From positions 1-43,531 of the forward strand of contig CAYINJ010000001.1 of assembly GCA_964364745.1 (NCBI GenBank): 43,531 nucleotides of DNA, written 5' to 3'. This DNA is from CAYINJ01 sp964364745 (GTDB taxonomy: Bacteria > Patescibacteriota > Patescibacteriia > JACRDY01). Below the pieces are notes generated by a model that was not told the origin of the DNA, searched no databases, and worked only from the letters and a program-made list of their open reading frames with translations. Below are positions 31,744 through 39,385 of the stretch, piece by piece; within the stretch, counting starts at the first letter, position 1, and each line of letters starts with the position of its first letter. The position numbers and the translations under genes were made by a program.

Positions 31744-33267
31744 TTCGCGTTGATCCTGACCATCTGTTTGGTGGTGGCCTCCTGGGTCACCGTGGCTTCG
31801 GCCTTCGAGGAAACACTGGAGATGAACGTCCGTTCGCCAGGGGGCGGGTTCGCTCTCTTGTTCATCGGTGGTGCCATGGTGGTGCTCGGTATTCTGGCCG
31901 CTGTCTTGGCCAAACATGACGACATCAAGGTGCTGGCCGCCATTTTCCTAGTGCTGGGGGGCGGAATATGCGTATGTCTGGGAGTCGTTTCCCTAACGAG
32001 CTGCACGCCGGCGTTCGCGGTTGACTCCGTGGACGGGATGGGACAGACCGTGCCTGACGCTGCCACGCCGCTGACGAATCCGTTCGGCGCGAAGCACATA
32101 CTCGGGGCAATTGCCGGACTCATGATGATTGTCGGCGTTCTGGGAGCCCTCTTACCCGGAGAGAAAACCCGTCGATTCCTCTACTTGACTCTGGGCGGTC
32201 AGCTGCTGCTCCTGGCCGTTTTCTTCTTCGGCTGCGCGACGCCAGCGGCAGCCGCCCTCATCGAGGGTGATGAATCTGACCAGATCGACGACGGGTCTGT
32301 TCCTCCGACCGAGGCCATTGATCTGATCGCCTTGTCGACGGCCGAAGACCCCAACAGCGATCTGAAGACGGCACTAGGAGTCATCGGCTTGCTGATCGCC
32401 TTGTTGGGAGTCGTGCCCAGAGCTTTCATGCTTCGCCTCCACCCATGGGGTTTCGTGCTGATGGCTGTCGGGCTGATGGTTGCGGCCATTTGCTTTTTGC
32501 CTGCCTGCGCTAGCCCGGCCTATGCCAGCGACTTCGCCGACTACCAGCAGCTCGCCGCCACCGGCGATCCGGTCAGCGGTCTGCGGACCGCATTCGGCCT
32601 GGTCGGTGTCGTGGCGATGTTGGTGGGATTGATCGGGGTCATCCGAATCAAGTACTACGGCGACAAGCTCCTTCGACACTGCTGTTTTCTGCTAGGTGGT
32701 ATATTGCTGGCCGTGGCCTCTTTCCCGGCCTGCGCCACCACGCCACCGCCAGCGGCTAAGATCGAGGCCCCCGCCCCGCCGGTCGGCCGCCAGAACTGCG
32801 CCATGGCCAACGTGCCAAAGTTCGAGGCCCAAGTCAAAACGGCCGAGGACTCCTTCACCAAAGTGAAGGAGAAGGCCGCGGCCCTTGAGAAACAAATCCT
32901 TGAAGTCGCCAACCCGGCTCTCGAGGCCAAGATTGCCGACCTGCAGGGACAGCTCGCTGCCTTGCCGCAGCCGACGCCGGACCTCGACGAACACGGCAAG
33001 CCGCGCAACAAAGAAGAGTTGGACACCTATCGGGTGGCCAAATCCACTTTCGAGCGCGACATTGCCGGCGCGCGACTGCAAATCGCGCTAAACCTGAAGT
33101 CCATTAGGGACATTTGGGCCAAGCGCGATGAGCTCTATGTCCAACTGGAAGCGGCCAAGAAGAACTTGGCCGAAGAGAACGAGTGTTTGAAGCGGAAGGC
33201 CGAGGAAATGGCCGCCGCGACCAACCAAAAATCCGGCGAGGCCGCCAAGGCCCCACCGCTGAAGTAA
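31735..33267 (+). CDS. Membrane protein of four tandem two-helix repeats plus coiled-coil tail
   Basis: A 510-residue protein of no known family. It starts with a signal-peptide-like segment (MKRFALILTICLVV to ASA, 23). Four units of about 60 residues follow (roughly 37-95, 117-174, 208-265, 281-341), each two membrane helices joined by a short polar loop. Each unit ends in a Cys motif: C90-TPAFA, C167-ATPAAA, C258-ASPAYA, C333-ATTPPPA. Acidic linkers separate the first three units. Residues about 360-490 are a charged coiled coil. Strong SD AGGAGG, 6 bases from the ATG. It is monocistronic and shares its leader with the gene at 42205. The first three motifs contain signal-peptidase-like A-x-A, so processing is conceivable. 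Confidence 0.75.
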   Translation: MKRFALILTICLVVASWVTVASAFEETLEMNVRSPGGGFALLFIGGAMVVLGILAAVLAKHDDIKVLAAIFLVLGGGICVCLGVVSLTSCTPAFAVDSVDGMGQTVPDAATPLTNPFGAKHILGAIAGLMMIVGVLGALLPGEKTRRFLYLTLGGQLLLLAVFFFGCATPAAAALIEGDESDQIDDGSVPPTEAIDLIALSTAEDPNSDLKTALGVIGLLIALLGVVPRAFMLRLHPWGFVLMAVGLMVAAICFLPACASPAYASDFADYQQLAATGDPVSGLRTAFGLVGVVAMLVGLIGVIRIKYYGDKLLRHCCFLLGGILLAVASFPACATTPPPAAKIEAPAPPVGRQNCAMANVPKFEAQVKTAEDSFTKVKEKAAALEKQILEVANPALEAKIADLQGQLAALPQPTPDLDEHGKPRNKEELDTYRVAKSTFERDIAGARLQIALNLKSIRDIWAKRDELYVQLEAAKKNLAEENECLKRKAEEMAAATNQKSGEAAKAPPLK

Positions 33268-33279
33268 TCCACGCACACG

Positions 33280-33307
33280 AAAAGCCCCGCCGTCAGGCGG
33301 GGCTTTT
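33280..33307 (+). terminator. Terminator after the repeat membrane protein
   Basis: AAAAGCCCCGCC and GGCGGGGCTTTT form a perfect 12-bp stem with a 4-base loop ending in T. Confidence 0.92.
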
Positions 33308-33313
33308 GCTATT

Positions 33314-33412
33314 GTCATTGCGAGGAGCGAGTCGGCGAGTGACGTGGCAATCCCAGTGGGCAAGCAATGAACCTGGGATTGCCACGCCCCGCCAAGCGGG
33401 GCTCGCAATGAC
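33314..33412. repeat. Palindromic dispersed repeat, copy 1 (99 bases)
   Basis: Ends are the perfect inverted repeat GTCATTGCGAG/CTCGCAATGAC. Inner 14-base arms (33343-33356, 33373-33386) are also perfect. The first 43 bases match the reverse complement of 40205-40247 with 3 mismatches. It is a non-coding, MITE/REP-like element. Confidence 0.85.
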
Positions 33413-33448
33413 GATAAGATGATGGCTAACTCTAAATTATTGTCCAAA

Positions 33449-33769
33449 TTATCCCCCAAACCCCTTGACTTCTTCCCAATCATCGAGCTCTTCATTCCAT
33501 TTGTAAGCATGGAACTGCTGACTGACTTCAGTATCCGAATAAATATATTCCACCGTCGTGTTGCCGCCAATTCGCTTGGAGCCAATAGTTTTCTTGTCTA
33601 ACACGACCGGGCGCGTGACATATTCTAGCCGCATTTCCCCCAGGGGCCCATCGAAAATCAGCTCTTCGTAGGTCCCGGGCTGCCCGACCAATTCGCCGCG
33701 ACGCTCTTCTAAGTCCGGGAATTGCCCCTTGATCTGGCGCTTTAATTCCTGCCACCGCTCGGGCATCAT
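33449..33769 (-). CDS. Hypothetical small acidic protein downstream of pilT
   Basis: A 106-residue soluble protein of no recognised family. It starts MMPERWQELKRQIKGQFP and contains GPLGEMRLEYVTRPVVLDKKT and an acidic, Trp-containing C-terminus (WNEELDDWEEVKGFGG). A beta-rich core is likely from the alternating pattern. It lies 5 bases after pilT, so it is co-transcribed and probably functionally linked, by inference. It ends 37 bases from the palindromic repeat. Confidence 0.75.
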   Translation of the reverse strand: MMPERWQELKRQIKGQFPDLEERRGELVGQPGTYEELIFDGPLGEMRLEYVTRPVVLDKKTIGSKRIGGNTTVEYIYSDTEVSQQFHAYKWNEELDDWEEVKGFGG

Positions 33770-33774
33770 ACGAT

Positions 33775-34821
33775 TTAGAAGTAAGAACCGACTTTGTCAC
33801 TGGAAATAATCCGGTGGTTGTAAACATCTTCGCTGATTATCCCCTGCTGGAACAAGGCGCGCAAGGAGTTGTTCATAGTGACCATACCTTCACTCTTACT
33901 GGTCTGGATCACTGACTGGATTTGGGCGATTTTGTTTTGGCGAATCAAGTTGGCCACGGCCGGGGTGTTCAACATGATTTCCCGAGCGACCGTCACGTGG
34001 CCATCGGCCGTCGGCACGAGTTGTTGGGTGACGACGCCGCGCAGAGCGGCGGCGAATTGGATCAAAATTTGCCGTTGTCGTTCGGTATCAAAGGAATCAA
34101 TAATCCGCTCGACGGTCTCGGCGGCCGAGTTGGTGTGCAAAGTCGAAAACACCAAGTGGCCGGTTTCGGCGGCGGTCAGCGCGGCGGCGATCGTCTCGGT
34201 ATCGCGCATTTCACCGATCAAGATGACGTCGGGGTCTTGGCGTAAGATGTGCCGCAGGGCGGCGTTAAACGTGCGGGTGTCGCGGCCAACTTCGCGTTGA
34301 GCCACCACCCCTTTTAATTTTGGATAAATAAACTCGATCGGATCTTCCAGCGTGACAATCCGACACGGTCGCTCTTGGTTGATAATATTAATCATCGTCG
34401 CCAGCGTCGTCGACTTCCCACAGCCGGTCGGGCCAGTGACCAAGACAAATCCTTGCGTCAAATGAGTCAGATCATAAAGCGATGGCTCGAGATGAATCGC
34501 TTCGGGGGTGGGGATTTTTCCCGGGATCAAGCGCGCCGCCAGACCGATCGCTCCCAGCTGATAGTGGAGGTTGACCCGGAATCTGTTCTCGTTGTGTTGA
34601 TAGGCGTAGTCCAATTCCCAGTCAGCGGTAAACCGCGTGCGCTGCTCTTCGGACAAGGTCTGAAAAATTGCGGCCGTTAACTCTTTATTTTCTAATACTC
34701 CAGCGTCGGCGATCGGCACCAACTCACCGTGGATCCGTAAAGTCGGTGGATAGCCGGCGACCAAGTGAAGGTCGGAGGCCCGCTTGTCGACGGCCAGTTT
34801 GAAAAATTGATGGATATCCAT
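33775..34821 (-). CDS. pilT: Type IV pilus retraction ATPase PilT
   Basis: A hexameric secretion-type ATPase that depolymerises type IV pili from the cytoplasmic side of the membrane. The 348 residues contain the N-terminal PAS-like domain (SDLHLVAGYPPTLRIHGEL), Walker A GPTGCGKST at 130-138, the Asp box LEDPIEF, Walker B LIGEMRD, and the His box STLHTNSA. The length is typical of PilT rather than PilB, and there is no metal-binding C4 motif of PilB. No pilin or pilB gene is in the window. Confidence 0.95.
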   Translation of the reverse strand: MDIHQFFKLAVDKRASDLHLVAGYPPTLRIHGELVPIADAGVLENKELTAAIFQTLSEEQRTRFTADWELDYAYQHNENRFRVNLHYQLGAIGLAARLIPGKIPTPEAIHLEPSLYDLTHLTQGFVLVTGPTGCGKSTTLATMINIINQERPCRIVTLEDPIEFIYPKLKGVVAQREVGRDTRTFNAALRHILRQDPDVILIGEMRDTETIAAALTAAETGHLVFSTLHTNSAAETVERIIDSFDTERQRQILIQFAAALRGVVTQQLVPTADGHVTVAREIMLNTPAVANLIRQNKIAQIQSVIQTSKSEGMVTMNNSLRALFQQGIISEDVYNHRIISSDKVGSYF

Positions 34822-34852
34822 ACGCCTAAGAATAAATTAATCTGCCGGCTAA

Positions 34853-34860
34853 ATTATACC
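34853..34860 (-). promoter_or_regulatory. Extended -10 promoter of pilT
   Basis: GGTATAAT on the minus strand with an upstream TG, about 31 bases before the ATG at 34821. Confidence 0.5.
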
Positions 34861-34928
34861 ACAACTCCTGCCTCGACCCTAAAAAATCAGTGGGTCATGC
34901 GCTCCGCGTGGCCACAGGCGCCCACCTC

Positions 34929-34957
34929 TTGACGGCCGGGGTCGACCCTTGTATAAT
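34929..34957 (+). promoter_or_regulatory. Promoter of secE-nusG-rplK-rplA
   Basis: TTGACG (34929-34934), 17-base spacer, TATAAT (34952-34957). Confidence 0.85.
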
Positions 34958-34970
34958 GCCACTATAACGG

Positions 34971-34991
34971 CTGCCCATCGGGGGCAGTTTT
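34971..34991 (+). promoter_or_regulatory. Terminator-like hairpin in the secE leader
   Basis: CTGCCC and GGGCAG pair around a short loop and are followed by TTTT, between the promoter and the secE ATG. A possible attenuator. Confidence 0.45.
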
Positions 34992-35006
34992 AAAAACCGT
35001 TGCTGT

Positions 35007-35195
35007 ATGGCCAATAAAATCATCACTTATTTAGTGGAGGCGAAAGCCGAGCTGAAGAAGGTCAACTGGCCCAGTCGCCAGGAAACGATCAAGCACACCA
35101 TTCTCGTCATCGGCATCAGTATCGCGGTGGCGTTGTTTTTGGGCGCGCTCGATTATGTCTTCGCCTGGGCGTTTGAACAATTGATCAATCGATAA
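35007..35195 (+). CDS. secE: Preprotein translocase subunit SecE
   Basis: The small essential SecYEG subunit that clamps SecY. The 62 residues comprise the amphipathic segment (LVEAKAELKKVNWPSRQETIKHT, carrying the conserved VxWP) and one C-terminal transmembrane helix (about 31-55). This is the single-helix form usual outside enterics. It is the first gene of the operon, with no SD. nusG follows after 28 bases, the standard secE-nusG order. Confidence 0.97.
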   Translation: MANKIITYLVEAKAELKKVNWPSRQETIKHTILVIGISIAVALFLGALDYVFAWAFEQLINR

Positions 35196-35223
35196 AAATT
35201 AAAATTACCACTCGCTCAACCGT

Positions 35224-35769
35224 ATGGCCAAACAAACTCTCAACTTGGGCCGACGCTGGTATGTCATTCATACCTATTCGGGCTACGAGGAAAACGTGGC
35301 CGAAAACCTCAAACAGCGCATCGTCTCGATGAGCATGGAAGACAAGATCTTTGCCGTGGTCATCCCGACCGAGAAAAAGATTAAGATCAAGAACGGCAAG
35401 CGCAAAGTGGTCGAAGAAAAGATTTTCCCGGGATACGTTTTGGTGGAAATGCTCGTGACCGACGATTCATGGTACGTGGTGCGCAACACGCCAAACGTTA
35501 CCGGCTTCATCGGCTCCGGCACCACGCCGACGCCGGTCTCACCGAAAGAAATGGAATCACTCAAGCGTCGGATGGGCGTCGAGCAGCCGACCTACAACAT
35601 CGACCTAGAGATTGGTCAGTCCATCCGGATTGTCGATGGTCCATTCAAAAACTTCGAAGGAAAAGTGTCAGAGATTGACGAGACCCGCGGCAAAGTCAAG
35701 GCGTTGGTATCAATGTTTGGTCGCGAGACCCCCGTCGAACTTGATTTCCTGCAGGTGAAAAAGGTTTAA
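35224..35769 (+). CDS. nusG: Transcription termination/antitermination factor NusG
   Basis: Binds RNA polymerase and, where present, Rho or the ribosome. The 181-residue protein has the NGN domain (RRWYVIHTYSGYEENVAENL, EKIFPGYVLVEM, WYVVRNTPNVTGFIG) and the C-terminal KOW domain (IVDGPFKNFEGKVSEID, ending VELDFLQVKKV). Length and both domains are normal. No SD is seen. Confidence 0.98.
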   Translation: MAKQTLNLGRRWYVIHTYSGYEENVAENLKQRIVSMSMEDKIFAVVIPTEKKIKIKNGKRKVVEEKIFPGYVLVEMLVTDDSWYVVRNTPNVTGFIGSGTTPTPVSPKEMESLKRRMGVEQPTYNIDLEIGQSIRIVDGPFKNFEGKVSEIDETRGKVKALVSMFGRETPVELDFLQVKKV

Positions 35770-35793
35770 GTGATTGACACTCCTGCTGACTTG

Positions 35794-35847
35794 TTGATCC
35801 GACGCGATCGTCGGATTAAGCTTCTCAAGCTCGGCGGTGTTGATCAA
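35794..35847 (+). promoter_or_regulatory. Structured leader before rplK (three-way junction)
   Basis: TTGATC (35794-35799) pairs with GATCAA (35842-35847). Inside are two hairpins: CCGAC/GTCGG around 35799-35814 and AGCTT/AAGCT at 35819-35831. The position fits autogenous control by L1 or L11, as known for rplK-rplA operons, but the canonical L1 site was not verified. Confidence 0.45.
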
Positions 35848-35867
35848 TTCAATTACTATTTACTTAT

Positions 35868-36293
35868 ATGGCCGCCAAGAAAATTAAAGCCATCATTAAA
35901 CTCCAGATCCCCGGAGCGCAGGCCAACCCCGCGCCACCGATTGGTCCGGCCTTGGGTCAGCATGGTGTCAACATCGGTGAGTTCTGCAGCCGATTCAACG
36001 ACGCGACCAAGACCACGCCGGGTGACATCATCCCCTGTGAAATTACCGTCTACGAAGATCGGACCTACACCTTCATCTTGAAAACCCCGCCGGTGGCCGA
36101 ACTCTTGAAGAAGGCCGCGGGCGTGAAGAAGGGTTCTGGCAAGCCGTTGCAGGAAAAAGTTGGCTCGGTGACCAAAGCCCAGGTCCGGCAGATCGCCGAG
36201 CAGAAACTAGTGGATTTGAACACGACCGATGTCGAAGCCGCGATGCGGACGGTCGAGGGCACGGCGCGGCAAATGGGCATCACCGTCAAATAA
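35868..36293 (+). CDS. rplK: 50S ribosomal protein L11
   Basis: Forms the GTPase-associated centre with 23S rRNA. The 141 residues are the exact usual length. They show the Pro-rich N-domain (KLQIPGAQANPAPPIGPALGQHGVNI) and the rRNA-binding C-domain (KKGSGKPLQEKVGSVTKAQVRQIAEQK, LNTTDVEAAMRTVEGTARQMGI). No SD; the leader upstream is structured. Confidence 0.98.
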   Translation: MAAKKIKAIIKLQIPGAQANPAPPIGPALGQHGVNIGEFCSRFNDATKTTPGDIIPCEITVYEDRTYTFILKTPPVAELLKKAAGVKKGSGKPLQEKVGSVTKAQVRQIAEQKLVDLNTTDVEAAMRTVEGTARQMGITVK

Positions 36294-36301
36294 ATTATTC
36301 A

Positions 36302-36316
36302 TGTGGGAGTCCCACC
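36302..36316 (+). promoter_or_regulatory. Hairpin between rplK and rplA
   Basis: GTGGG and CCCAC with a 3-base loop, about 32 bases before the rplA ATG. Role unknown; possibly an mRNA processing or L1-binding element. Confidence 0.35.
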
Positions 36317-36347
36317 CTGGGGCGTTCGCACCACGTCATCAATCTTT

Positions 36348-37031
36348 ATGTCTCACGGAAAGCGTTATCTCGAAGCCGCCAAGAAAATCGACGCGAACAA
36401 GGTCTATTCGCTCGATGAGGCCTTGGCTTTGGCGATCGTCAATGCGGCCGAAAAGTTCGACAGCAGCATCGAGATCCACTGCAATTTGGGCATTGACCCC
36501 AAAAAGAGCGACCAGCTGATTCGCGGCACCATCACGCTGCCCCACGGCACTGGTCAGAGTAAGCGCGTGGTGGCTTTCGTCAACCCCAACCAAGAAGCCG
36601 ATGCCAAAGCGGCTGGCGCTGACTTGGTCGGCGGTGAAGAGCTGATCAGTGAAATTAAGAAGACCGAAAAGACCGACTTCGACGTGGCTGTCGCCACGCC
36701 GGACATGATGCCGAAACTCGCGGTGGTCGCCAAAATTTTGGGCACTCGTGGCCTGATGCCTTCCCCCAAAAACGAAACTGTCACCGCTAACTTCAAAAAG
36801 GCGATCGAAGAGCTAAAGAAAGGCAAAGTGACATTTAAAAATGACGACACGGCCAATGTCCACCAAGTCGTGGGCAAGGTGTCGTTTGGTCAAGACAAGT
36901 TAACCGAAAATATCAACGTGTTTATTGAAGCCCTGCGCAAAGCCAAGCCCGCGTCGTCCAAAGGGATTTACTTCCAAACCGTGACGGTTTGCTCGGCCAT
37001 GAGCCCAGGAATCCGCGTGGCGATCAGCTAA
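36348..37031 (+). CDS. rplA: 50S ribosomal protein L1
   Basis: Forms the L1 stalk of the 50S subunit. The start ATG at 36348 gives MSHGKRYLEAAKKID, the family's normal beginning; the open frame to 36303 only reads through the intergenic hairpin. The protein has 227 residues, with IRGTITLPHGTGQSKRVV, the signature region MPKLAVVAKILGTRGLMPSPKN, and GKVSFGQDKLTENI. Its presence is worth noting because some CPR lineages have lost certain 50S proteins. Confidence 0.97.
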   Translation: MSHGKRYLEAAKKIDANKVYSLDEALALAIVNAAEKFDSSIEIHCNLGIDPKKSDQLIRGTITLPHGTGQSKRVVAFVNPNQEADAKAAGADLVGGEELISEIKKTEKTDFDVAVATPDMMPKLAVVAKILGTRGLMPSPKNETVTANFKKAIEELKKGKVTFKNDDTANVHQVVGKVSFGQDKLTENINVFIEALRKAKPASSKGIYFQTVTVCSAMSPGIRVAIS

Positions 37032-37048
37032 ACTCTTCCCAAATTATA

Positions 37049-37077
37049 AAACCACCCCGCCGCCGGGGTGGTTTTTG
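37049..37077. terminator. Terminator after rplA (bidirectional)
   Basis: AAACCACCCC (37049-37058) and GGGGTGGTTT (37065-37074) with T5. The reverse strand also gives a T-rich end for the gene ending at 37101. Confidence 0.9.
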
Positions 37078-37100
37078 GTTGCCGTTACTCTTTATGGGTG

Positions 37101-37493
37101 TCATCCCGCGTGCGCTTCGCAAAACTTCAACAGTGCTTCTTCGTCGGAAAACTCCAGCGGTTGCGGCATGGTCGGGCGGATTTTCAAATTATAAATTTCT
37201 AACGTCAACGGTACAACGGTGTAGGTGTGTTTGATCCCGTCCGCGCCCAAGCCACTGAAGACAAAATGTTCGGGGTTGGGGACAATCACCTGCTGGAGTG
37301 GCACTTGGATTGACCGACTCGTCGAGTGCCATCGCACAGTCCGCGTCGGCGCGTCGATCAATAAACTCATCGCCAGCCGCACGCTCGGATCGGTTGGCGA
37401 CGCTACAAAATAGGCGCGCGCCGGAAAGCGCCACTGGGTTGATATGACTTTGGTCGGGGCAATAGAATCCATGGCGGTCATATTCATTATCAT
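37101..37493 (-). CDS. Hypothetical protein, 130 residues
   Basis: Not recognised. A soluble, beta-rich looking product with PVRLAM-like segments, LIDAPTRTVRWHSTSRSI, and IKHTYTVVPLTLEIYNLKIR; the C-terminus (LEFSDEEALLKFCEAHAG) is helical. Its ATG overlaps the stop of the ferredoxin gene in an ATGA, so the two are translationally coupled. Several Met codons near the start (MIMNMTAMDS) leave the exact start open. Confidence 0.7.
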   Translation of the reverse strand: MIMNMTAMDSIAPTKVISTQWRFPARAYFVASPTDPSVRLAMSLLIDAPTRTVRWHSTSRSIQVPLQQVIVPNPEHFVFSGLGADGIKHTYTVVPLTLEIYNLKIRPTMPQPLEFSDEEALLKFCEAHAG

Positions 37494-37813
37494 AGCAGAT
37501 CATCAAGCAAGGTATCCAGCTCTTCATCTTTTGGCTCGCGGGGAATCACTTGGCCATCCCCGCGCTTGATCCGCTCGACGATCGTGCCAGCCGAGGCGTG
37601 AGTAATAGTTTTTTCATCCACATCGACCGTCGGCGCTAGTTCACAAAAACTGCGACAGGAACAGCGATCGAGGTCAACGGCTTGGTTGGCTTGGCCGGCG
37701 CGGAGCCCGTAATGATGTTCGAGAGCATCTAAAATGACTTCACCGCCCAGCGGGCCGCAAGTTTTCCCCAGGCAGACTCGGATTTTTTTCGGTGGAGTGG
37801 GTTGATCAGTCAT
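37490..37813 (-). CDS. Thioredoxin-like [2Fe-2S] ferredoxin
   Basis: A 107-residue electron carrier resembling the NuoE/Shethna-type thioredoxin-fold ferredoxins. The cluster ligands are read as Cys14 and Cys19 (VCLGKTCGPLGG) and the pair in CSCRSFCELAP (C-x3-C), followed by the typical VDVDEKTI strand. An extra Cys (the C-x-C) sits in the second motif. The acidic C-terminal tail (DEELDTLLDDLL) is unusual. It is coupled to the unknown gene at 37101-37493; no NADH dehydrogenase or hydrogenase genes are nearby to name the partner. Confidence 0.85.
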   Translation of the reverse strand: MTDQPTPPKKIRVCLGKTCGPLGGEVILDALEHHYGLRAGQANQAVDLDRCSCRSFCELAPTVDVDEKTITHASAGTIVERIKRGDGQVIPREPKDEELDTLLDDLL

Positions 37814-37855
37814 ACTCTGGTCGTATTCGTACCATAAATTAGCTCAACCGGCAAC

Positions 37856-37884
37856 TTGTGAGCTGTCGTCCGGCAAGGTACAAT
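37856..37884 (+). promoter_or_regulatory. Promoter of the dTMP-synthesis cluster
   Basis: TTGTGA (37856-37861), 17-base spacer, TACAAT (37879-37884), about 29 bases before the ATG at 37914. Confidence 0.7.
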
Positions 37885-37913
37885 ACCGGTACTTCTGTTC
37901 ATAATCTACCCCT

Positions 37914-38405
37914 ATGGACTCCCCCCGACATCAGCGTCCCAGCTGGGACGAATTTTTTATGGGCGTGGCCAAGGCCGTCGCCCAGCGCGCCAGTTGTGAT
38001 CGCGGCCGAAGTGGCTGCTGTGTCGTTCGCGAAAACCGCATTTTAGTCACTGGTTATGTCGGCGCGCCCCGCGATTGTGCTCACTGTGATGACATCGGCC
38101 ATGAGTTTCACACCACCCGTCACCTTGATGGCCATGAAAGCCAACATTGCGTCCGCACTACTCACGCCGAGCAAAATGCCGTTTGCCAAGCGGCTTACCT
38201 GGGCGTTTCCCTCAAAGACGGCGTGCTGTATTGCACCATGACGCCGTGTTACACTTGCGCCAAGATGATCATCAACTGTGGCATCAAGAAAGTGATTGCC
38301 GAGTTTGACTACCACGCCGGCCAGCGGACGAAAGAAATCTTTGCCGAGGCCGGTGTTCAGCTTAAGATTTTAAACCCCACTCCGCTGGCTTATGCTCAAC
38401 AGTAA
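37914..38405 (+). CDS. dCMP deaminase
   Basis: A zinc enzyme converting dCMP to dUMP (ComEB/DCTD family). The 163-residue protein carries the His-Ala-Glu zinc/catalytic motif at 84-86 (THAEQNA) and the second zinc motif Pro111-Cys112-x-x-Cys115 (TPCYTCAKM). An internal Cys/His-rich segment (RDCAHCDDIGHEFH) is typical of this subgroup and may bind a second zinc. It is the first gene of a cluster that continues with a P-loop kinase, dUTPase and thymidylate kinase. No SD is seen. Confidence 0.93.
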   Translation: MDSPRHQRPSWDEFFMGVAKAVAQRASCDRGRSGCCVVRENRILVTGYVGAPRDCAHCDDIGHEFHTTRHLDGHESQHCVRTTHAEQNAVCQAAYLGVSLKDGVLYCTMTPCYTCAKMIINCGIKKVIAEFDYHAGQRTKEIFAEAGVQLKILNPTPLAYAQQ

Positions 38406-38976
38406 TCAAATTATTTTCGCCTTCATCGGCGAAATGCTCGGCGGCAAAGGGACGGCTTGCCAGTACCTCCAAGCCAAATACGGCGCGCCAACGTACCGTT
38501 TCTCGACCATCCTCCGGGATATTGCCACCCGCCTCCGGATTGAACACTCGCGCGCCAACCTCCAAAAAATCTCCACGGCCTTACGACAGTGCCTGGGGGA
38601 AAATATCTTAGCCCAAGCCGTAGCCAATGATGTCAAAGCTGATTCCTCGCCATTAATTACGGTTGACGGCGTTCGTCGGCTATCTGACGTCGCTTACATT
38701 CGGGAGCTTCCAGGGTTCCACCTCATTTACGTCACGGCCGATGAAGCAGTGCGTTACCAGCGCGTCGTGGCCCGAAAAGAAAATAGCGATGATGGTCAGA
38801 AAACTTTGGCTCAATTTCAACAAGACCACTTGGCAGAATCCGAATTGGGAATTGCCACCGCGGCCGCTGACGCGGGGTTCCGCATTGATAATAACGGCAC
38901 ACTCCAAGAGTTTTACGGCAAAATTGAAGATATTTTGAAACAACTGGGCTATGGAGGTCAAAATCCATCGGCTTGA
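38392..38976 (+). CDS. P-loop nucleotide kinase-like protein
   Basis: A 194-residue protein with a Walker A (GEMLGGKGT, residues 13-21), YRFSTILRDI as in NMP-kinase lids, VDGVRR near 92 and HLIYVTADEAVRYQRVVAR, the arrangement of dephospho-CoA/nucleoside-monophosphate kinases. Its place between dCMP deaminase and dUTPase suggests a deoxynucleoside-monophosphate kinase; the substrate is inferred. It overlaps the upstream gene by 14 bases and the downstream one by 26, so translation is coupled. Confidence 0.8.
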   Translation: MLNSNQIIFAFIGEMLGGKGTACQYLQAKYGAPTYRFSTILRDIATRLRIEHSRANLQKISTALRQCLGENILAQAVANDVKADSSPLITVDGVRRLSDVAYIRELPGFHLIYVTADEAVRYQRVVARKENSDDGQKTLAQFQQDHLAESELGIATAAADAGFRIDNNGTLQEFYGKIEDILKQLGYGGQNPSA

Positions 38977-39376
38977 TCCGACTCTGCCTCTCCCCGAGTA
39001 CCACAGTCCTGGCGCGGCGGCTTTTGATTTGGCTAGCCGGCTGGACATGACTGTAGCGCCAAAAACCGTGGCGTTGATTCCCACTAACATCATCATTGCC
39101 ATTCCGGATGGATATGTCCTCATCGCCGTTCCCCGCTCGGGCACGCCGCGGAAAAAGGGCTTATCTTCGCCCCATGGGATCGGCATTATCGATCGCGACT
39201 ACTGTGGCCCGACCGACGAGCTTATGTTGCAAGTTTATAACTTTACTGATCAGCCAGTGGTCGTGGCTCGCGGTGAGCGTATCGGCCAAGCCATGATCGT
39301 GCCGGTCGTGACGGCTGAGTGGGTGGAGGGTGAACCCACCGCCCCGACGCGTGGCGGTTTCGGTTCCACCGGCTAA
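38951..39376 (+). CDS. dut: Deoxyuridine 5'-triphosphate nucleotidohydrolase (dUTPase)
   Basis: Hydrolyses dUTP to dUMP, feeding dTMP synthesis and keeping uracil out of DNA. The 141-residue trimer-type protein has the five motifs: AAAFDLAS (1), PRSG (2), GIIDRDYCGPTDEL (3, with the catalytic Asp), RIGQAMI (4) and the C-terminal arm RGGFGSTG (5). Motif 1 reads AAAFDL where AGYDL is common. It begins within the kinase gene. Confidence 0.95.
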   Translation: MEVKIHRLDPTLPLPEYHSPGAAAFDLASRLDMTVAPKTVALIPTNIIIAIPDGYVLIAVPRSGTPRKKGLSSPHGIGIIDRDYCGPTDELMLQVYNFTDQPVVVARGERIGQAMIVPVVTAEWVEGEPTAPTRGGFGSTG

Positions 39377-39385
39377 TTATTGCTT

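Noticed and set aside
35770..36081. Open frame between nusG and rplK running into rplK
   Set aside because: Low-complexity translation in another frame of rplK; the region is better explained as a structured leader.
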